Positions 56,401 to 60,929 of a stretch of 64,000 nt of DNA are shown here, piece after piece. Each line of letters starts with the position of its first letter. The first letter of the stretch is position 1. Both the position numbers and the translations under genes were made by a program. Location of the stretch: NCBI GenBank assembly GCA_914767715.1, contig OU612065.1, forward strand, positions 29,884,001-29,948,000. The letters are read 5' to 3'. The notes below the pieces were generated by a model that saw only the letters and a list, made by a program, of their open reading frames with translations, was not told the origin of the DNA and searched no databases. Source of the stretch: Membranipora membranacea (lineage: Eukaryota; Bryozoa; Gymnolaemata; Cheilostomatida; Membraniporidae).

Positions 56401-59400
56401 ACAGAAATCATATTATATAAACTATAAATATATTTGTGTATGATATTATCATTATATTATTGTACAGAGTGGCTAGCTAACCCAAGACTAGCTAAACTAA
56501 ACTATAGCTAATATATACACCTTTGGGGTAATTTAACAGTGGCTTACCACATTGGTACTTGTTGAACTTCGGGATAGAGATCATCGATAGTAAGGGGGTA
56601 GCTTTAGAGACCCCATATTTTTAGCTCCAGGGGGAGACTAATTGTGGTAAACTTTCAAGCCTAAATCAAACTTGTAGTCCAATTCCAATTTTTGAGTCAA
56701 TTTGTTTGTGACGAAAAGTCTACACAGGGGGGTAAGGGTGTATGTATAGTGACCTTCGAACATGAGTGCTTATCTTGTAATATCGACCCAATCCTGATTA
56801 AGTTCAGCGCATTTTTTGATCGTAATGACTATTGTCATGTTGTTCACAGTTAAATGGTAATGGCATTTTAGTACCTAAATGTTTGTTGCCATTTGAGTGC
56901 AACACAGAACTAAGAAGTCTATTAGCTGCATGATGCAACCAAGTTCACAGACAAAAAGGCTTTTAAGAAAAAGAATCACCACACTAATAGAAGGAATCAT
57001 CAAATAAGTTTACGTAACTTTTAGGCAAGGACAATTGAACAATAGGAGTCTAGTGTGGGTTTATCCATATCAAGTACAAGGTTTTACTTTTCAAGACTAT
57101 TGTTTGGTACGATAGAGGCTTGGCTCTGTTTAAAATTCATAAAAACTTACGGATATGAAATTGAACTGGTCACGGAAAGCTTTCAAAAGACCTTTACAGA
57201 GCGCATTATGTAAATTTTGGCATTTCAATGTCTTTGTAACTAAAAAATCCAGTCTTTGACATGCAAACTTTTGTTCCCACAGTTGGGTAATCAACCTGAA
57301 GCATAAAATTGAATGTAGTGTATGATGTTTTTATTAGTTTAGACATGAAAGGTTGAATTGAAGGCACTTCCAAATTAAACGCAAACTGTGAACTTGGCCA
57401 TTACTAATTATAAAATGCCTTGTCGGCATACTAAATTTCTTCAGCTCAATGATCTCGTTTTTTGTTCTCTTAATAGTTTGTTTGGTAGCTTATTCGTAAC
57501 TTTTTGAATTTTTTGAATTCATTTCTTTGACATGATTGTTATTTTAATTTTATTTGTTTGTAGCCGAAGCGCTGACTGAGCAAGATGAAATAATTAGGAA
57601 AGCTATGAACGAGAAGCGGAGATTACTAGGCATGCCTGGATCCGTGGCCTCCAACTCAACAGAGGTGTGTATTACGTCCAACAACGTAATTAATCTGAAT
57701 CGTCACAAAAACTTGAGTGTCAAAAAAAAAGGTTGAGCTAATGACAAAAAAAAGTTGGCTTTTTGATTTATCAAAAAATAAACATAAGCCTAATGGTAGT
57801 TTTCTGTTCATTGGCTTGAACTTTTTTCTGTAAGCTGAAGTTATTTGAAAGCTGATAAGCGGGATTTAAAGGATAATAATATTGCTCTACACTCGTGATG
57901 TCCAGTTAGTTGGGTCTGGGTGACGATGCACTGCTTTGTCCCTCATTGCATGAGTAGAGAAAAAACCGCTCTGGTAGATAGACTAGGTAGAATAATTCTA
58001 AAATCCAAATATTTGATGCTTTCGGTACAAAAAATGAAGTTTGTTATGAAATTCACCCCTGTTAGGAAATTCTATCCATGTCTTTTTGGGGGTTTGTTTT
58101 GAGTATTATCATTGTATGTTACATGTCTCTGACATGTTTGTTTACATTTGTTTATGCCTTGTTCTTTTTAACCCACACAGTTTTGTGCACATCTCTGACC
58201 TAATCTTTCTAAAGCACCCAATCTGAGACCTCACAACCTGAGCAAAGTCATGCGTGTGCTCCAAGTTCTGTGTGACTATCCAACCCATATTTTGAAAAGC
58301 AAACCATCATCTTGTTATGGGAAGCAGCCACACAATGTTTTGAGTATGAGCACTGGTCGCCACTGACCAGAAATAGCCCAACTTAATGGCTTTTTATCAA
58401 AATTTTTAATGCCCTAGATAAGAAAATCAATTTCCCATTTATTTAAATTCATTACCCATCATATTTACCAAACAAAGTAATCTGAAATCAAGAGGAAACT
58501 TGCTTAAATGAAAGAATTCAACATCATCTACTCTAAACAATCTTTGACATGAATGGTCTCGTTTGGGCTCCTGTAGGTCTCCTCTGATTTTGACGGTGAG
58601 AAAGATGCAATGTCTCTGGTTCGTGGTTCAATTAATGATGCAATGCTGCTCACTGAATTCCTGTCTGCTGCAAGTACCCCATCCGCTACCGCACAACCTC
58701 AGCTAGCTTTGACTGCGGCCTCGCCAACTGCGGCTGTAGCAGCAGTGGGCCCATCTTCTTCTACAACAGTGTCGGCTTGGGAACTACTGCTAAGCCTGAA
58801 CAAGCGTCTCAATAACGTGTTGGTAGGTGTCTGCAGCTCCACGCCCTTGTACCACCAGAGACCCTAGATAATAATCTACTGTCTCTGCTTAAACTAAATG
58901 TACTGAATGCCTGAATCGCCTCTAAGCCTGTGTCTTTTCTCTCCGGTGCCTCACACATGTTTTTTGTACGCTTCTCTCGATACCCAAGGGATTGTGGACC
59001 GGTTATGTTTGATTCATATATGTGGGAGCTATTAATACAACCAGTGTCATTATGAAAAGAATCTATTGCATGGTATGTTATGCTACCACCCACCTGTTGA
59101 TGCTTCATCAAGCCTAACGACAAATTGCCCGTCACATTAAGAAAGTCTCACTCATTGCTTGGCTAAAATATGTAAGTAGGGCAAAACAGGAGAGTTGATC
59201 ATGTCTGGGCTTAGTCGACATGGAAGTCCTAATACCTTTCAAAACTCCAGGCACTTGGGTACATAGTTGAAACCCGAGATCTATTTCAATGAAATGCATT
59301 TTTGTGACACAATGCTGTTTGCTTAAAAAGTTCAAACCTTTTTCACATTGCATTCCACCGCGCCAAAGATCAATACATTTCTCGATTACCAGTTGTTATG

Positions 59401-60929
59401 GCATGTCGCTTTCATAATCTTAACAGTTCTGTTTCAAACCATTTTCCGCCTTCAAGCCATAAATACCCATAGCCATATACCAAGGAGTTAGAGACAACTC
59501 CTAACTCATAGTCATACAGTGATTGTTGTTATCCCATGCTTTATTTGATATCTTGCTTTAACAGGATGTACTGGAGGATCGCGAGAGTGAGAACGCACAG
59601 CTCAAACACCAACTTCAGACAGCCGAGCAGCTGTTACGTGAGGCTCCTAAGGAGCTGGGTGACAGCAGACCCAACAGTTTCGTTTCTAATTCATCTTCTA
59701 GCGCCGCATCTGCTGGCGAAACATCCTCGGACTCACAAATCAATGGTGAGATATTTGTACTTATACTCTACCCCTTTGGGCCAAGTCTTGAAATTATTGG
59801 CTGTTTTAATTGGATTGATTTTTGCCATTCATGTTAAAAATTAATGAAAAACAGGCAAAATTAAAAATTTTAAGAATTGTCTTGAGTATGGCTTCGTCTC
59901 ATCTTTGAACCCAACTGTAGATCATGGTGCATTAAAAATCTCACAATTTCAAACTCACTTATGTTAGAAAGCACATTAAGAGGTTTGTAAAGTGTAATAT
60001 AATATTGTCTTCTCTTTTTTTTCACAGCCATGTCTTCTTCCTCTCTACCTGTGATAAATACCTCTAAATCCGCCCCTTCATCAGCTCTCCCCTCTGTATC
60101 CTCCCCTGTGGAGGATAATATCCAATCAGACGACGGGGATAGCAGCAGCAGCTCGACAGCTGACAGTGACTCTGATGACGAGACTGTCTACGCTGATACT
60201 AAAGATGACCTCAATACTGCTGAAGGTCACGACGAGGTCAAACAACGACCTGATAGCGTCATGTCCGACGTTTCAAACACTCACACTGACAATACGCTGA
60301 TATCGACAGAAAATCTAGCAGATACTGTTGAGGATGTGCAACAGCAGCAGCAAAATAAAAACTCTTCTAATAGCAATGTGACTGATAGTGAGAATGAGGT
60401 TGAATTAGATGCCGGAGAAGCGGGAGAGACAACTCAATCAAACACCAATCCAGCCGTTATACCTCAAGTAGAAGTCAAAGTGCATAGCGCTAGTAGTAGT
60501 GATAATGAAAATAGCAGCGGTGATGAAGAATCCGAAAATGAGGAGGAGCAAATCGAACAATCAAATATTGACGATATAGTCACCACGCCACCTCCCGTAG
60601 TCGGTGATGTCGTCATGACTGAGGTGCACGATGAATGTGACACTAAAATCTCGCCTCCCGCCACAGAGAGCGAGATTCAGACCGCTAGTAAAGTAGTGGA
60701 CGAGGCAATGAAAGCTGCTCTAGATCAGTTCAAATCTGAACAGAGCGATGACACTGACGACAATGGGGAAGATGTAGACGATGAAAGTCACCCCTTAGAT
60801 TGTGACAATATAGACATCGATGTCGCATCTGACTCTGAGCAGGCTGATAAACTTGAGGTACCACCAGGAGCCGGAGATATAGATGACAGCGATGAATCAG
60901 ATGCCTTGTCAGCAAGCTCTTTAGACTAA
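5380..60929 (+). CDS. ARHGEF12: RGS-RhoGEF (PDZ-RhoGEF/LARG type; PDZ - RGSL - C1 - DH - PH), whole gene of 39 exons
   Basis: This is a guanine nucleotide exchange factor for RhoA-type GTPases that couples G-alpha 12/13 and plexin signals to actomyosin. Coding exons join as 5380-5405, 8759-8832, 15666-15770, 17633-17682, 18309-18366, 23156-23304, 23982-24014, 25033-25113, 26081-26215, 28522-28599, 29122-29292, 29996-30034 (uncertain), 32757-32894, 36039-36149, 37027-37137, 38385-38540, 38949-39060, 39832-39934, 40278-40458, 40782-40887, 41512-41625, 42807-42866, 43762-43875, 44634-44840, 45564-45709, 46288-46412, 47598-47773, 48248-48495, 48734-48859, 49738-49855, 50361-50539, 50804-51062, 52189-52285, 54732-54917, 56201-56319, 57564-57664, 58577-58822, 59565-59745 and 60028-60929. 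The sum is 5721 bp (1906 residues plus stop) with phase kept at every junction. Approximate residues are PDZ 34-115, coiled coil 166-237, RGS-like 417-637, C1 640-690, DH 980-1195, PH 1211-1340 and an acidic tail 1607-1906. Human ARHGEF11/12 are shorter (about 1520-1540) and lack C1, so the closest match by architecture is fly RhoGEF2. Terminal exons and optional exons need transcript proof. Confidence 0.93.
5406..8758 (+). other. RhoGEF intron 1
   Basis: About 3.35 kb, with no coding exon recognised. A 96-codon open frame at 7210-7500 (plus) is Leu/Cys/Tyr-rich, resembles no family and does not fit the splice phase. I see nothing else. Confidence 0.5.
8759..8832 (+). CDS. ARHGEF12: RhoGEF exon 2 (flexible N-terminal linker)
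   Basis: Acceptor TTTTTTAG and donor A|GTAAGT are both strong. The segment encodes LNGPVENGKGGSSSPGDHHS, a Gly/Ser-rich linker. It takes two bases from exon 1 and leaves one base that becomes the Thr codon entering the PDZ exon. No other frame is open. Confidence 0.75.
8833..15665 (+). other. RhoGEF intron 2, the largest intron
   Basis: About 6.8 kb. It contains the 20-bp minisatellite at 10427-10655 and a cluster of antisense open frames at 10799-11467 with somewhat protein-like wording but no recognisable family. A short direct duplication lies at 13188-13212. No phase-compatible exon was recognised. Confidence 0.5.
10427..10655. repeat. Minisatellite, about 10 copies of a 20-bp unit
   Basis: The core CGGCAATA recurs every 20 bp from 10441, followed by a variable stretch close to ACATACACTGTA. 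Several units are diverged and spacing slips to 19-22 bp towards the right end. It makes antisense frames with repeated Leu-Leu-Pro-Tyr, which are artefacts. Confidence 0.9.
15666..15770 (+). CDS. ARHGEF12: RhoGEF exon 3 (PDZ domain, first half)
   Basis: Encodes QGLKQLCVIVEKDGLGYGLT then VSGDKPVHVQSVKE. The carboxylate-binding loop of this PDZ is Gly-Tyr-Gly-Leu, like GFGLTVSGD in LARG. The PDZ of this family binds C-terminal tails of plexin-B and lysophosphatidic acid receptors. Acceptor TTTTTAG, donor A|GTAAGT. Confidence 0.95.
17633..17682 (+). CDS. ARHGEF12: RhoGEF exon 4 (PDZ domain)
   Basis: A 50-bp exon reading NGASARAGVRTGDRIYK after the split Asn codon. It matches the family segment DGAAxRAGVQTGDRIIKVNG. 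Acceptor GTTACAG, donor AG|GTATGA. Confidence 0.95.
18309..18366 (+). CDS. ARHGEF12: RhoGEF exon 5 (PDZ domain, alpha-2 helix)
   Basis: Encodes VNGASVANYDHTEVVNLIK, with His in the usual first position of the second PDZ helix (class I binding, S/T-x-hydrophobic tails). It leaves one G, shared with the next exon. Donor G|GTGAGG. Confidence 0.95.
20231..20281 (+). promoter_or_regulatory. Possible core promoter for the internal first exon
   Basis: A TATATA-containing stretch at about 20236 is followed by a near-perfect duplication of CTGCTGGATAAT (20250-20274). It lies about 170 bp before the ATG at 20408. TATA-like words are frequent in this AT-rich DNA, so this is a suggestion only. Confidence 0.2.
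20408..20639 (+). CDS. ARHGEF12: Candidate alternative first exon of the RhoGEF gene
   Basis: ATG opens a 77-codon basic, Ser-rich peptide starting MDYFLSANSKLSGKLSLRKK, with an RRGS site and ending RLAKLFGG. It ends T|GTATGT, leaving one base. Exon 6 (23156) needs exactly one incoming base, so the two would join as Gly-Gly-Ser-Gly-Ser-His-Val. An in-frame stop lies at 20381-20383, nine codons before the ATG, so the frame does not extend far upstream. The predicted protein lacks PDZ exons 3-5 but keeps everything after. Composition is clearly more protein-like than the surrounding intron. Whether it is transcribed is unproven. Confidence 0.65.
23156..23304 (+). CDS. ARHGEF12: RhoGEF exon 6 (last PDZ strand and linker)
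   Basis: Begins (A)GSHVALTLLRKPDQQRLLK, the final PDZ strand (LARG: SGSYVALTVQGRP), then a Gly/Ser linker. Acceptor CTTTCAG, donor GAC|GTAAGC. Both exon 5 and the internal first exon at 20408 can splice to it in frame. Confidence 0.93.
23764..23905. mobile_element. Short inverted-repeat element, family 1, copy A (142 bp)
   Basis: Starts GCTAGACCAAGTTTGGTCCA and ends with the inverted, diverged version of the same sequence (about 33 bp on each side, through GCCTGCATTC). The centre has no coding potential. Copies B (37193-37285) and C (44878-44971) share the same ends. This is typical of non-autonomous MITE-like DNA elements. Confidence 0.75.
23982..24014 (+). CDS. ARHGEF12: RhoGEF exon 7 (33-bp microexon)
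   Basis: Encodes AKRRKSAGQSQ, a basic patch with a possible phosphorylation site. It is phase 0 on both sides, with acceptor GTTTCAG and donor CAG|GTTAAG. It could be skipped without a frame change. Confidence 0.7.
25033..25113 (+). CDS. ARHGEF12: RhoGEF exon 8 (coiled coil, first part)
   Basis: Encodes EKKEQDLTNQKVETFKKMYE then EAAAAER. It aligns with the LARG segment HNQKVEILRKML-KEQER, the helix between PDZ and RGS-like domains. Phase 0 to 0, donor AGG|GTAAGT. Confidence 0.88.
26081..26215 (+). CDS. ARHGEF12: RhoGEF exon 9 (coiled coil, second part)
   Basis: Encodes KLQNDYLKNRNSKTEAKLQH through RKQLDQLTG to TTPE. The join ...AAAER|KLQNDY matches ERLQLLQEDY of LARG, which fixes the acceptor at TTATTACAG (26080). 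The frame is open further upstream to 26045, but those acceptors do not fit the phase of exon 8. Donor GAG|GTAAGA. Confidence 0.85.
26216..28521 (+). other. RhoGEF intron 9, nothing recognised
   Basis: About 2.3 kb. It contains a short CTCAC repeat near 26398-26415. No exon or element was identified. Confidence 0.5.
28522..28599 (+). CDS. ARHGEF12: RhoGEF exon 10 (linker)
   Basis: Encodes VRNPSNRNSVCIGELSSHAN then GTSFAT. It is phase 0 to 0, with acceptor AATTTTAG and donor ACG|GTAAGC. Low complexity, with no domain, but the splice sites and phase fit well. Confidence 0.72.
29122..29292 (+). CDS. ARHGEF12: RhoGEF exon 11 (basic Ser-rich linker)
   Basis: Encodes a 57-residue basic and Ser-rich segment including SRKISRTRNLSVKRSNSD, with several Arg-x-x-Ser sites. 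It is phase 0 to 0, with acceptor AATGTAG and donor CAG|GTAACT. Likely disordered and phosphorylated, which is inferred. Confidence 0.8.
29996..30034 (+). CDS. Possible RhoGEF microexon 12 (39 bp)
   Basis: Bounded by CCTTTTAG and AAG|GTAAAA, phase 0 to 0, reading LPVALKRKLMMRK. Including or skipping it keeps the frame. The alternative frame reads a more protein-like peptide (SRRTETQTYDEK), which does not fit the neighbouring phases, so support is weak. Confidence 0.35.
30035..32756 (+). other. RhoGEF intron 12, nothing recognised
   Basis: About 2.7 kb with short chance frames (30517-30810 plus, 32097-32405 minus). No splice-compatible exon or repeat family was identified. Confidence 0.45.
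32757..32894 (+). CDS. ARHGEF12: RhoGEF exon 13 (acidic/Ser linker)
   Basis: Encodes TVSMPSAVDVTDSSHILRSP then a stretch ending FDDTDEE. It is phase 0 to 0, with acceptor TTTACAG and donor GAG|GTTTGT. It lies in the disordered linker before the RGS-like domain. Confidence 0.78.
32895..36038 (+). other. RhoGEF intron 13
   Basis: About 3.1 kb. It holds the 18-bp minisatellite at 33752-33844. The three overlapping frames over that repeat (33533-33981, both strands) are produced by it. Nothing else recognised. Confidence 0.5.
33752..33844. repeat. Minisatellite, about 5 copies of an 18-bp unit
   Basis: Tandem CTAGTAAGTGGCTCTGGC; the first two units carry TATGT in place of TAAGT. Because the unit is a multiple of three, all frames stay open and give repeats such as Ser-Gly-Leu-Val. 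Each unit also contains a perfect GTAAGT or GTATGT donor-like site. Confidence 0.95.
36039..36149 (+). CDS. ARHGEF12: RhoGEF exon 14 (linker into RGS-like domain)
   Basis: Encodes SSLRRMSSTSTTHRMSNNPA then EIFSMDDDDFSPDSQT. The acidic DDDF patch matches the EDDDF stretch just before the RGS-like box in LARG. The first of two overlapping AG acceptors (36037-36038) is required, because the second leads to a stop. Donor ACA|GTAAGT. Confidence 0.87.
36539..36865. repeat. Inverted pair of TTAGG pentamer arrays
   Basis: (CCTAA)n, about 3 units at 36539-36552, faces (TTAGG)n, 4 units at 36845-36864, about 290 bp apart. Beyond the pentamers the flanks do not match in inverted orientation. It could be a small element with pentamer ends or two chance arrays; TTAGG is also the arthropod telomere unit. 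Confidence 0.55.
37027..37137 (+). CDS. ARHGEF12: RhoGEF exon 15 (RGS-like domain, start)
   Basis: Encodes VVKDHGPFIDFELLRNRHAH then CSVFLSFLISNADPAPM. It matches the family motif IELLKSRPAHLAVFLxxVxSxxDP. This domain binds GTP-loaded G-alpha 12/13. Acceptor CGTTTTAG, donor ATG|GTGAGT. Confidence 0.93.
37193..37285. mobile_element. Short inverted-repeat element, family 1, copy B (93 bp)
   Basis: The left end TAGATCAAGTTCAATCCA pairs with an inverted right end, TGGACCAAACTTGGTCTA; both continue into GCCTGCATTC. It can fold into one long hairpin with a short loop. It lies about 55 bp after the exon 15 donor. Confidence 0.8.
38385..38540 (+). CDS. ARHGEF12: RhoGEF exon 16 (RGS-like domain)
   Basis: Encodes LFTLISELYKNGSIREMRRW through AYEIHSTFILKDAPLDIKLS to EDIENLLN. 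It aligns with LCYLYSDLYKxTNSKETRR...FLDRSAHLKV of LARG. Phase 0 to 0, acceptor TTGTAG, donor AAT|GTAAGT. Confidence 0.93.
38949..39060 (+). CDS. ARHGEF12: RhoGEF exon 17 (RGS-like domain)
   Basis: Encodes SNTDREDLWKKVFDKARNFA then SGSVSQALADFRQKREL. The DFRQKRxxGL motif is diagnostic of this family. It uses the first of two tandem AG sites and leaves one G. Donor G|GTAAGT. Confidence 0.94.
39832..39934 (+). CDS. ARHGEF12: RhoGEF exon 18 (RGS-like domain)
   Basis: Encodes GLGNFFGDGELRDDLDKTQE then QRIVEKTLRPHFDR. It corresponds to the charged helix after FRQKRxxGL. Acceptor TTCCCAG, donor TT|GTGAGT leaving two bases. Confidence 0.92.
40278..40458 (+). CDS. ARHGEF12: RhoGEF exon 19 (RGS-like domain, C-terminal helices)
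   Basis: Contains ARSVAMVYSLTTVLKEWGIQ followed by a segment that ends LKGFLNSKMSSKSKK. It matches YVILMYMKHLGVKV...GFLPKIKQSMK at the end of the LARG RGS-like domain. Acceptor ACTGCAG, donor AAG|GTAAAG. Confidence 0.93.
40782..40887 (+). CDS. ARHGEF12: RhoGEF exon 20 (C1 zinc finger, first half)
   Basis: Encodes EGNHHFNQVSFQQTTSCDHC then GIVIWGIGYQGYNCT. It supplies the first His and first three Cys of H-x12-C-x2-C-x13-C-x2-C-x4-H-x2-C-x6-C. The typical diglyceride-binding Trp-Gly and Gln-Gly are present, but the usual Pro before the first Cys pair is Thr. Acceptor TTATCAG, donor A|GTAAGT. Confidence 0.94.
41512..41625 (+). CDS. ARHGEF12: RhoGEF exon 21 (C1 zinc finger, second half, basic tail)
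   Basis: Encodes NCNMNIHKDCISLVEPCNKK then a Lys/Arg-rich stretch. It completes the zinc ligands Cys, His, Cys and Cys. A polybasic run (KKKKRK) follows and may bind acidic lipids, which is inferred. Acceptor CATTGTAG, donor A|GTAAGT. Confidence 0.94.
41699..41816. mobile_element. Short inverted-repeat element, family 2 (118 bp)
   Basis: The left end GACAATCCCATGATGCAATT is repeated inverted at the right end (AATTGCATTGTGGGACTGTC). The interior is AT-rich and non-coding. A related single end lies at about 48942-48975 and a more diverged one at about 44985-45022. Confidence 0.65.
42807..42866 (+). CDS. ARHGEF12: RhoGEF exon 22 (60-bp linker)
   Basis: Encodes SLGPHLGVSNSQHSRSRSF after a split Thr codon. 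It is phase 1 to 1, so it can be skipped in frame. Acceptor CTTGTTAG, donor G|GTATGT. It lies in the linker between C1 and DH. Confidence 0.75.
43762..43875 (+). CDS. ARHGEF12: RhoGEF exon 23 (linker)
   Basis: Encodes GVDIATPPSLPKFDKREAIP then a stretch ending PPSRLSGGKL, with Pro-rich spots. Phase 1 to 1, acceptor CTCACAG, donor A|GTAAGA. The same frame stays open into the intron. Confidence 0.8.
44634..44840 (+). CDS. ARHGEF12: RhoGEF exon 24 (Ser/Pro-rich; carries its own ATG)
   Basis: Encodes MSKRSSFFGFLPPLSPTKRS, a Ser run, and SPLSPGGKKSSSALSQLVRY to NEEG. The acceptor ATTATACAG gives an Ile codon just before the internal ATG at 44636. It is phase 1 to 1, so it may be an optional cassette or, less likely, a start exon for a short DH-PH isoform. 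Ser-Pro sites suggest proline-directed phosphorylation. Donor G|GTATGT. Confidence 0.72.
44878..44971. mobile_element. Short inverted-repeat element, family 1, copy C (94 bp)
   Basis: The ends TAGATCAAGTATGATCCAAT and ATTTGGATCAATCTTGTTCTA are inverted copies of the family 1 terminus. It starts about 37 bp after the exon 24 donor. Confidence 0.7.
45564..45709 (+). CDS. ARHGEF12: RhoGEF exon 25 (linker)
   Basis: Encodes DGLPNQWVKNVVEKIEGGHL then a Gly/Asn-rich stretch ending GRSESFN. Phase 1 to 0, acceptor CATACAG, donor AAT|GTAAGC. No known domain. Confidence 0.85.
46288..46412 (+). CDS. ARHGEF12: RhoGEF exon 26 (charged linker)
   Basis: Encodes KKSDKMKDGRKNKSDVDKDK then DNIMSAIDQSRSNSSTSSLS. 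Lys/Asp-rich followed by Ser-rich. It leaves AG, which combines with the next exon to give Arg. Acceptor TTCATAG, donor AG|GTAAGG. Confidence 0.85.
47598..47773 (+). CDS. ARHGEF12: RhoGEF exon 27 (acidic segment and DH entry helix)
   Basis: Encodes an acidic stretch (EEDSDLEVEESMPPLDSV) and RKELLRKMKPKEKKLQEVIN. The second part equals the TPKEIKRQEVINE entry of the LARG DH domain. Residues between the RGS-like and DH domains are known to restrain activity in this family. Acceptor TTCCTAG, donor G|GTGGGT. Confidence 0.92.
48248..48495 (+). CDS. ARHGEF12: RhoGEF exon 28 (DH domain, CR1 and CR2)
   Basis: Begins (N)ELFYTERSHVRNLKLLDKLF, the conserved region 1 helix that contacts switch I of Rho through its Glu. 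It continues with LVFPAIQAIIEVHVQLNNDM and ends VASILLKR. Acceptor TTCGTAG, donor AGG|GTAAAT. Confidence 0.96.
48734..48859 (+). CDS. ARHGEF12: RhoGEF exon 29 (DH domain)
   Basis: Encodes FDGDAGDKMKDACALFCRNH then AYALQVIKEKRKSQTKIHEL. It matches FDGPAREELQQVAAQFCSYQ...ALELIKTKQRKESRFQ of LARG. Phase 0 to 0, acceptor TTTCAG, donor AGT|GTAAGT. Confidence 0.96.
49738..49855 (+). CDS. ARHGEF12: RhoGEF exon 30 (DH domain, CR3)
   Basis: Encodes AGETNPMCRRLQFKDLMISE then VHRLTKYPLLIDSMSNHT. The RLTKYPLL signature is conserved region 3, the GTPase-contacting helix of Dbl exchange factors. Acceptor TTTTCAG, donor A|GTAAGT. Confidence 0.97.
50361..50539 (+). CDS. ARHGEF12: RhoGEF exon 31 (DH C-terminal helix and DH-PH link)
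   Basis: Encodes SSEEHLLLAKAAKCSRNILT then VNHEVRDCENHHKLVNLQKR and NPLVAGYK. It matches LCRARDQCREILKYVNEAV...RHRLEGYQKRLD of LARG, the long last helix leading into PH. Acceptor TCTGCAG, donor AAG|GTAAGC. Confidence 0.95.
50804..51062 (+). CDS. ARHGEF12: RhoGEF exon 32 (PH domain, first five strands)
   Basis: Contains LIYDGAFTWRLNQSKQINLH, VILLEEIMVLLQVQDDSKLV and SPIILLHSTIVRPVAT. It matches MIHEGPLTWRI...LHVLLLEDLLVLLQKQDEKLLLKC of LARG. The PH of this family binds activated RhoA and phosphoinositides. Acceptor CTTTGCAG, donor G|GTATGT. Confidence 0.96.
52189..52285 (+). CDS. ARHGEF12: RhoGEF exon 33 (PH domain, late strands)
   Basis: Encodes DKKAIYIIQNNIESRLGPQI then FELVASSVEEKK. It matches DKRAFFIICTSKLGPPQIYELVALTSSDK of LARG. 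It leaves AG before GTAAGT. The acceptor follows a run of nine T. Confidence 0.96.
52369..52381. repeat. Poly-C tract (13 C)
   Basis: A run of 13 C shortly after the exon 33 donor, directly followed by TTAG. Prone to slippage; no function claimed. Confidence 0.9.
53122..53220 (+). CDS. Candidate 99-bp cassette exon in the RhoGEF PH domain
   Basis: Flanked by TTGTTAG and TTCAG|GTTTGT. It encodes 33 residues with MATSPDWESAKQQKRDKKKK and KLKRKDSLVF. Incoming and outgoing phase (2 to 2) match the splice between exons 33 and 34 exactly, so inclusion keeps the frame. It would insert a highly basic loop just before the invariant PH Trp. If the weak donor is not used, the frame stops at 53336-53338 after 39 further codons. 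An ATG at 53132 also makes a start exon possible. Sequence alone cannot say whether it is used. Confidence 0.45.
54732..54917 (+). CDS. ARHGEF12: RhoGEF exon 34 (PH C-terminal helix and Ser/Thr tail)
   Basis: Encodes (R)WIRYISEAADKEKKTNTIPR, then a Thr/Ser/Asp-rich stretch. The Trp is the invariant PH residue of the last helix (NTWMELLEEA in LARG). Acceptor TTTCTGTAG, donor AA|GTAAGT. Confidence 0.94.
54918..56200 (+). other. RhoGEF intron 34, nothing recognised
   Basis: About 1.3 kb of ordinary AT-rich intron with no supported element. Confidence 0.45.
56201..56319 (+). CDS. ARHGEF12: RhoGEF exon 35 (PPPPY motif)
   Basis: Encodes NVTVESCNSWEDSPPPPYSQ then ISQTDTDAEEQSGKQKSTT. PPPPY is a class I WW-domain ligand (PPxY), as recognised by NEDD4-type ubiquitin ligases and YAP; binding here is inferred. 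Acceptor GTTTTGTAG, donor G|GTACGC. Confidence 0.88.
56320..57563 (+). other. RhoGEF intron 35, nothing recognised
   Basis: About 1.2 kb, very AT-rich after 56350. No element or exon supported. Confidence 0.45.
57564..57664 (+). CDS. ARHGEF12: RhoGEF exon 36 (C-terminal helix)
   Basis: Encodes AEALTEQDEIIRKAMNEKRR then LLGMPGSVASNSTE, an amphipathic charged helix downstream of PH. Phase 1 to 0, acceptor TTTGTAG, donor GAG|GTGTGT. Confidence 0.88.
58577..58822 (+). CDS. ARHGEF12: RhoGEF exon 37 (Ala/Ser/Thr-rich and leucine helix)
   Basis: Encodes VSSDFDGEKDAMSLVRGSIN, a low-complexity Ala/Ser/Thr stretch, then SAWELLLSLNKRLNNVL. The last part begins a C-terminal coiled coil continued in exon 38. 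C-terminal coiled coils mediate oligomerisation in this family. Acceptor CCTGTAG, donor TTG|GTAGGT. Confidence 0.88.
59565..59745 (+). CDS. ARHGEF12: RhoGEF exon 38 (coiled coil and Ser-rich tail)
   Basis: Encodes DVLEDRESENAQLKHQLQTA then EQLLREAPKELGDSRP and a Ser run. Together with the end of exon 37 it has regular Leu spacing of a coiled coil. Acceptor TTTAACAG, donor G|GTGAGA. Confidence 0.9.
60028..60929 (+). CDS. ARHGEF12: RhoGEF last exon (long acidic Ser/Asp/Glu tail and stop)
   Basis: The acceptor follows a long T run (TTTCACAG). The exon encodes about 300 residues of low-complexity acidic sequence, with runs such as SSDNENSSGDEESENEEEQ and DDGDSSSSSTADSDSDD, ending ESDALSASSLD and TAA at 60927-60929. 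There is no folded domain. Many Ser in acidic context are casein kinase 2-like sites. Human LARG has no tail this long and this acidic, and it accounts for most of the extra protein length here. Confidence 0.93.
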
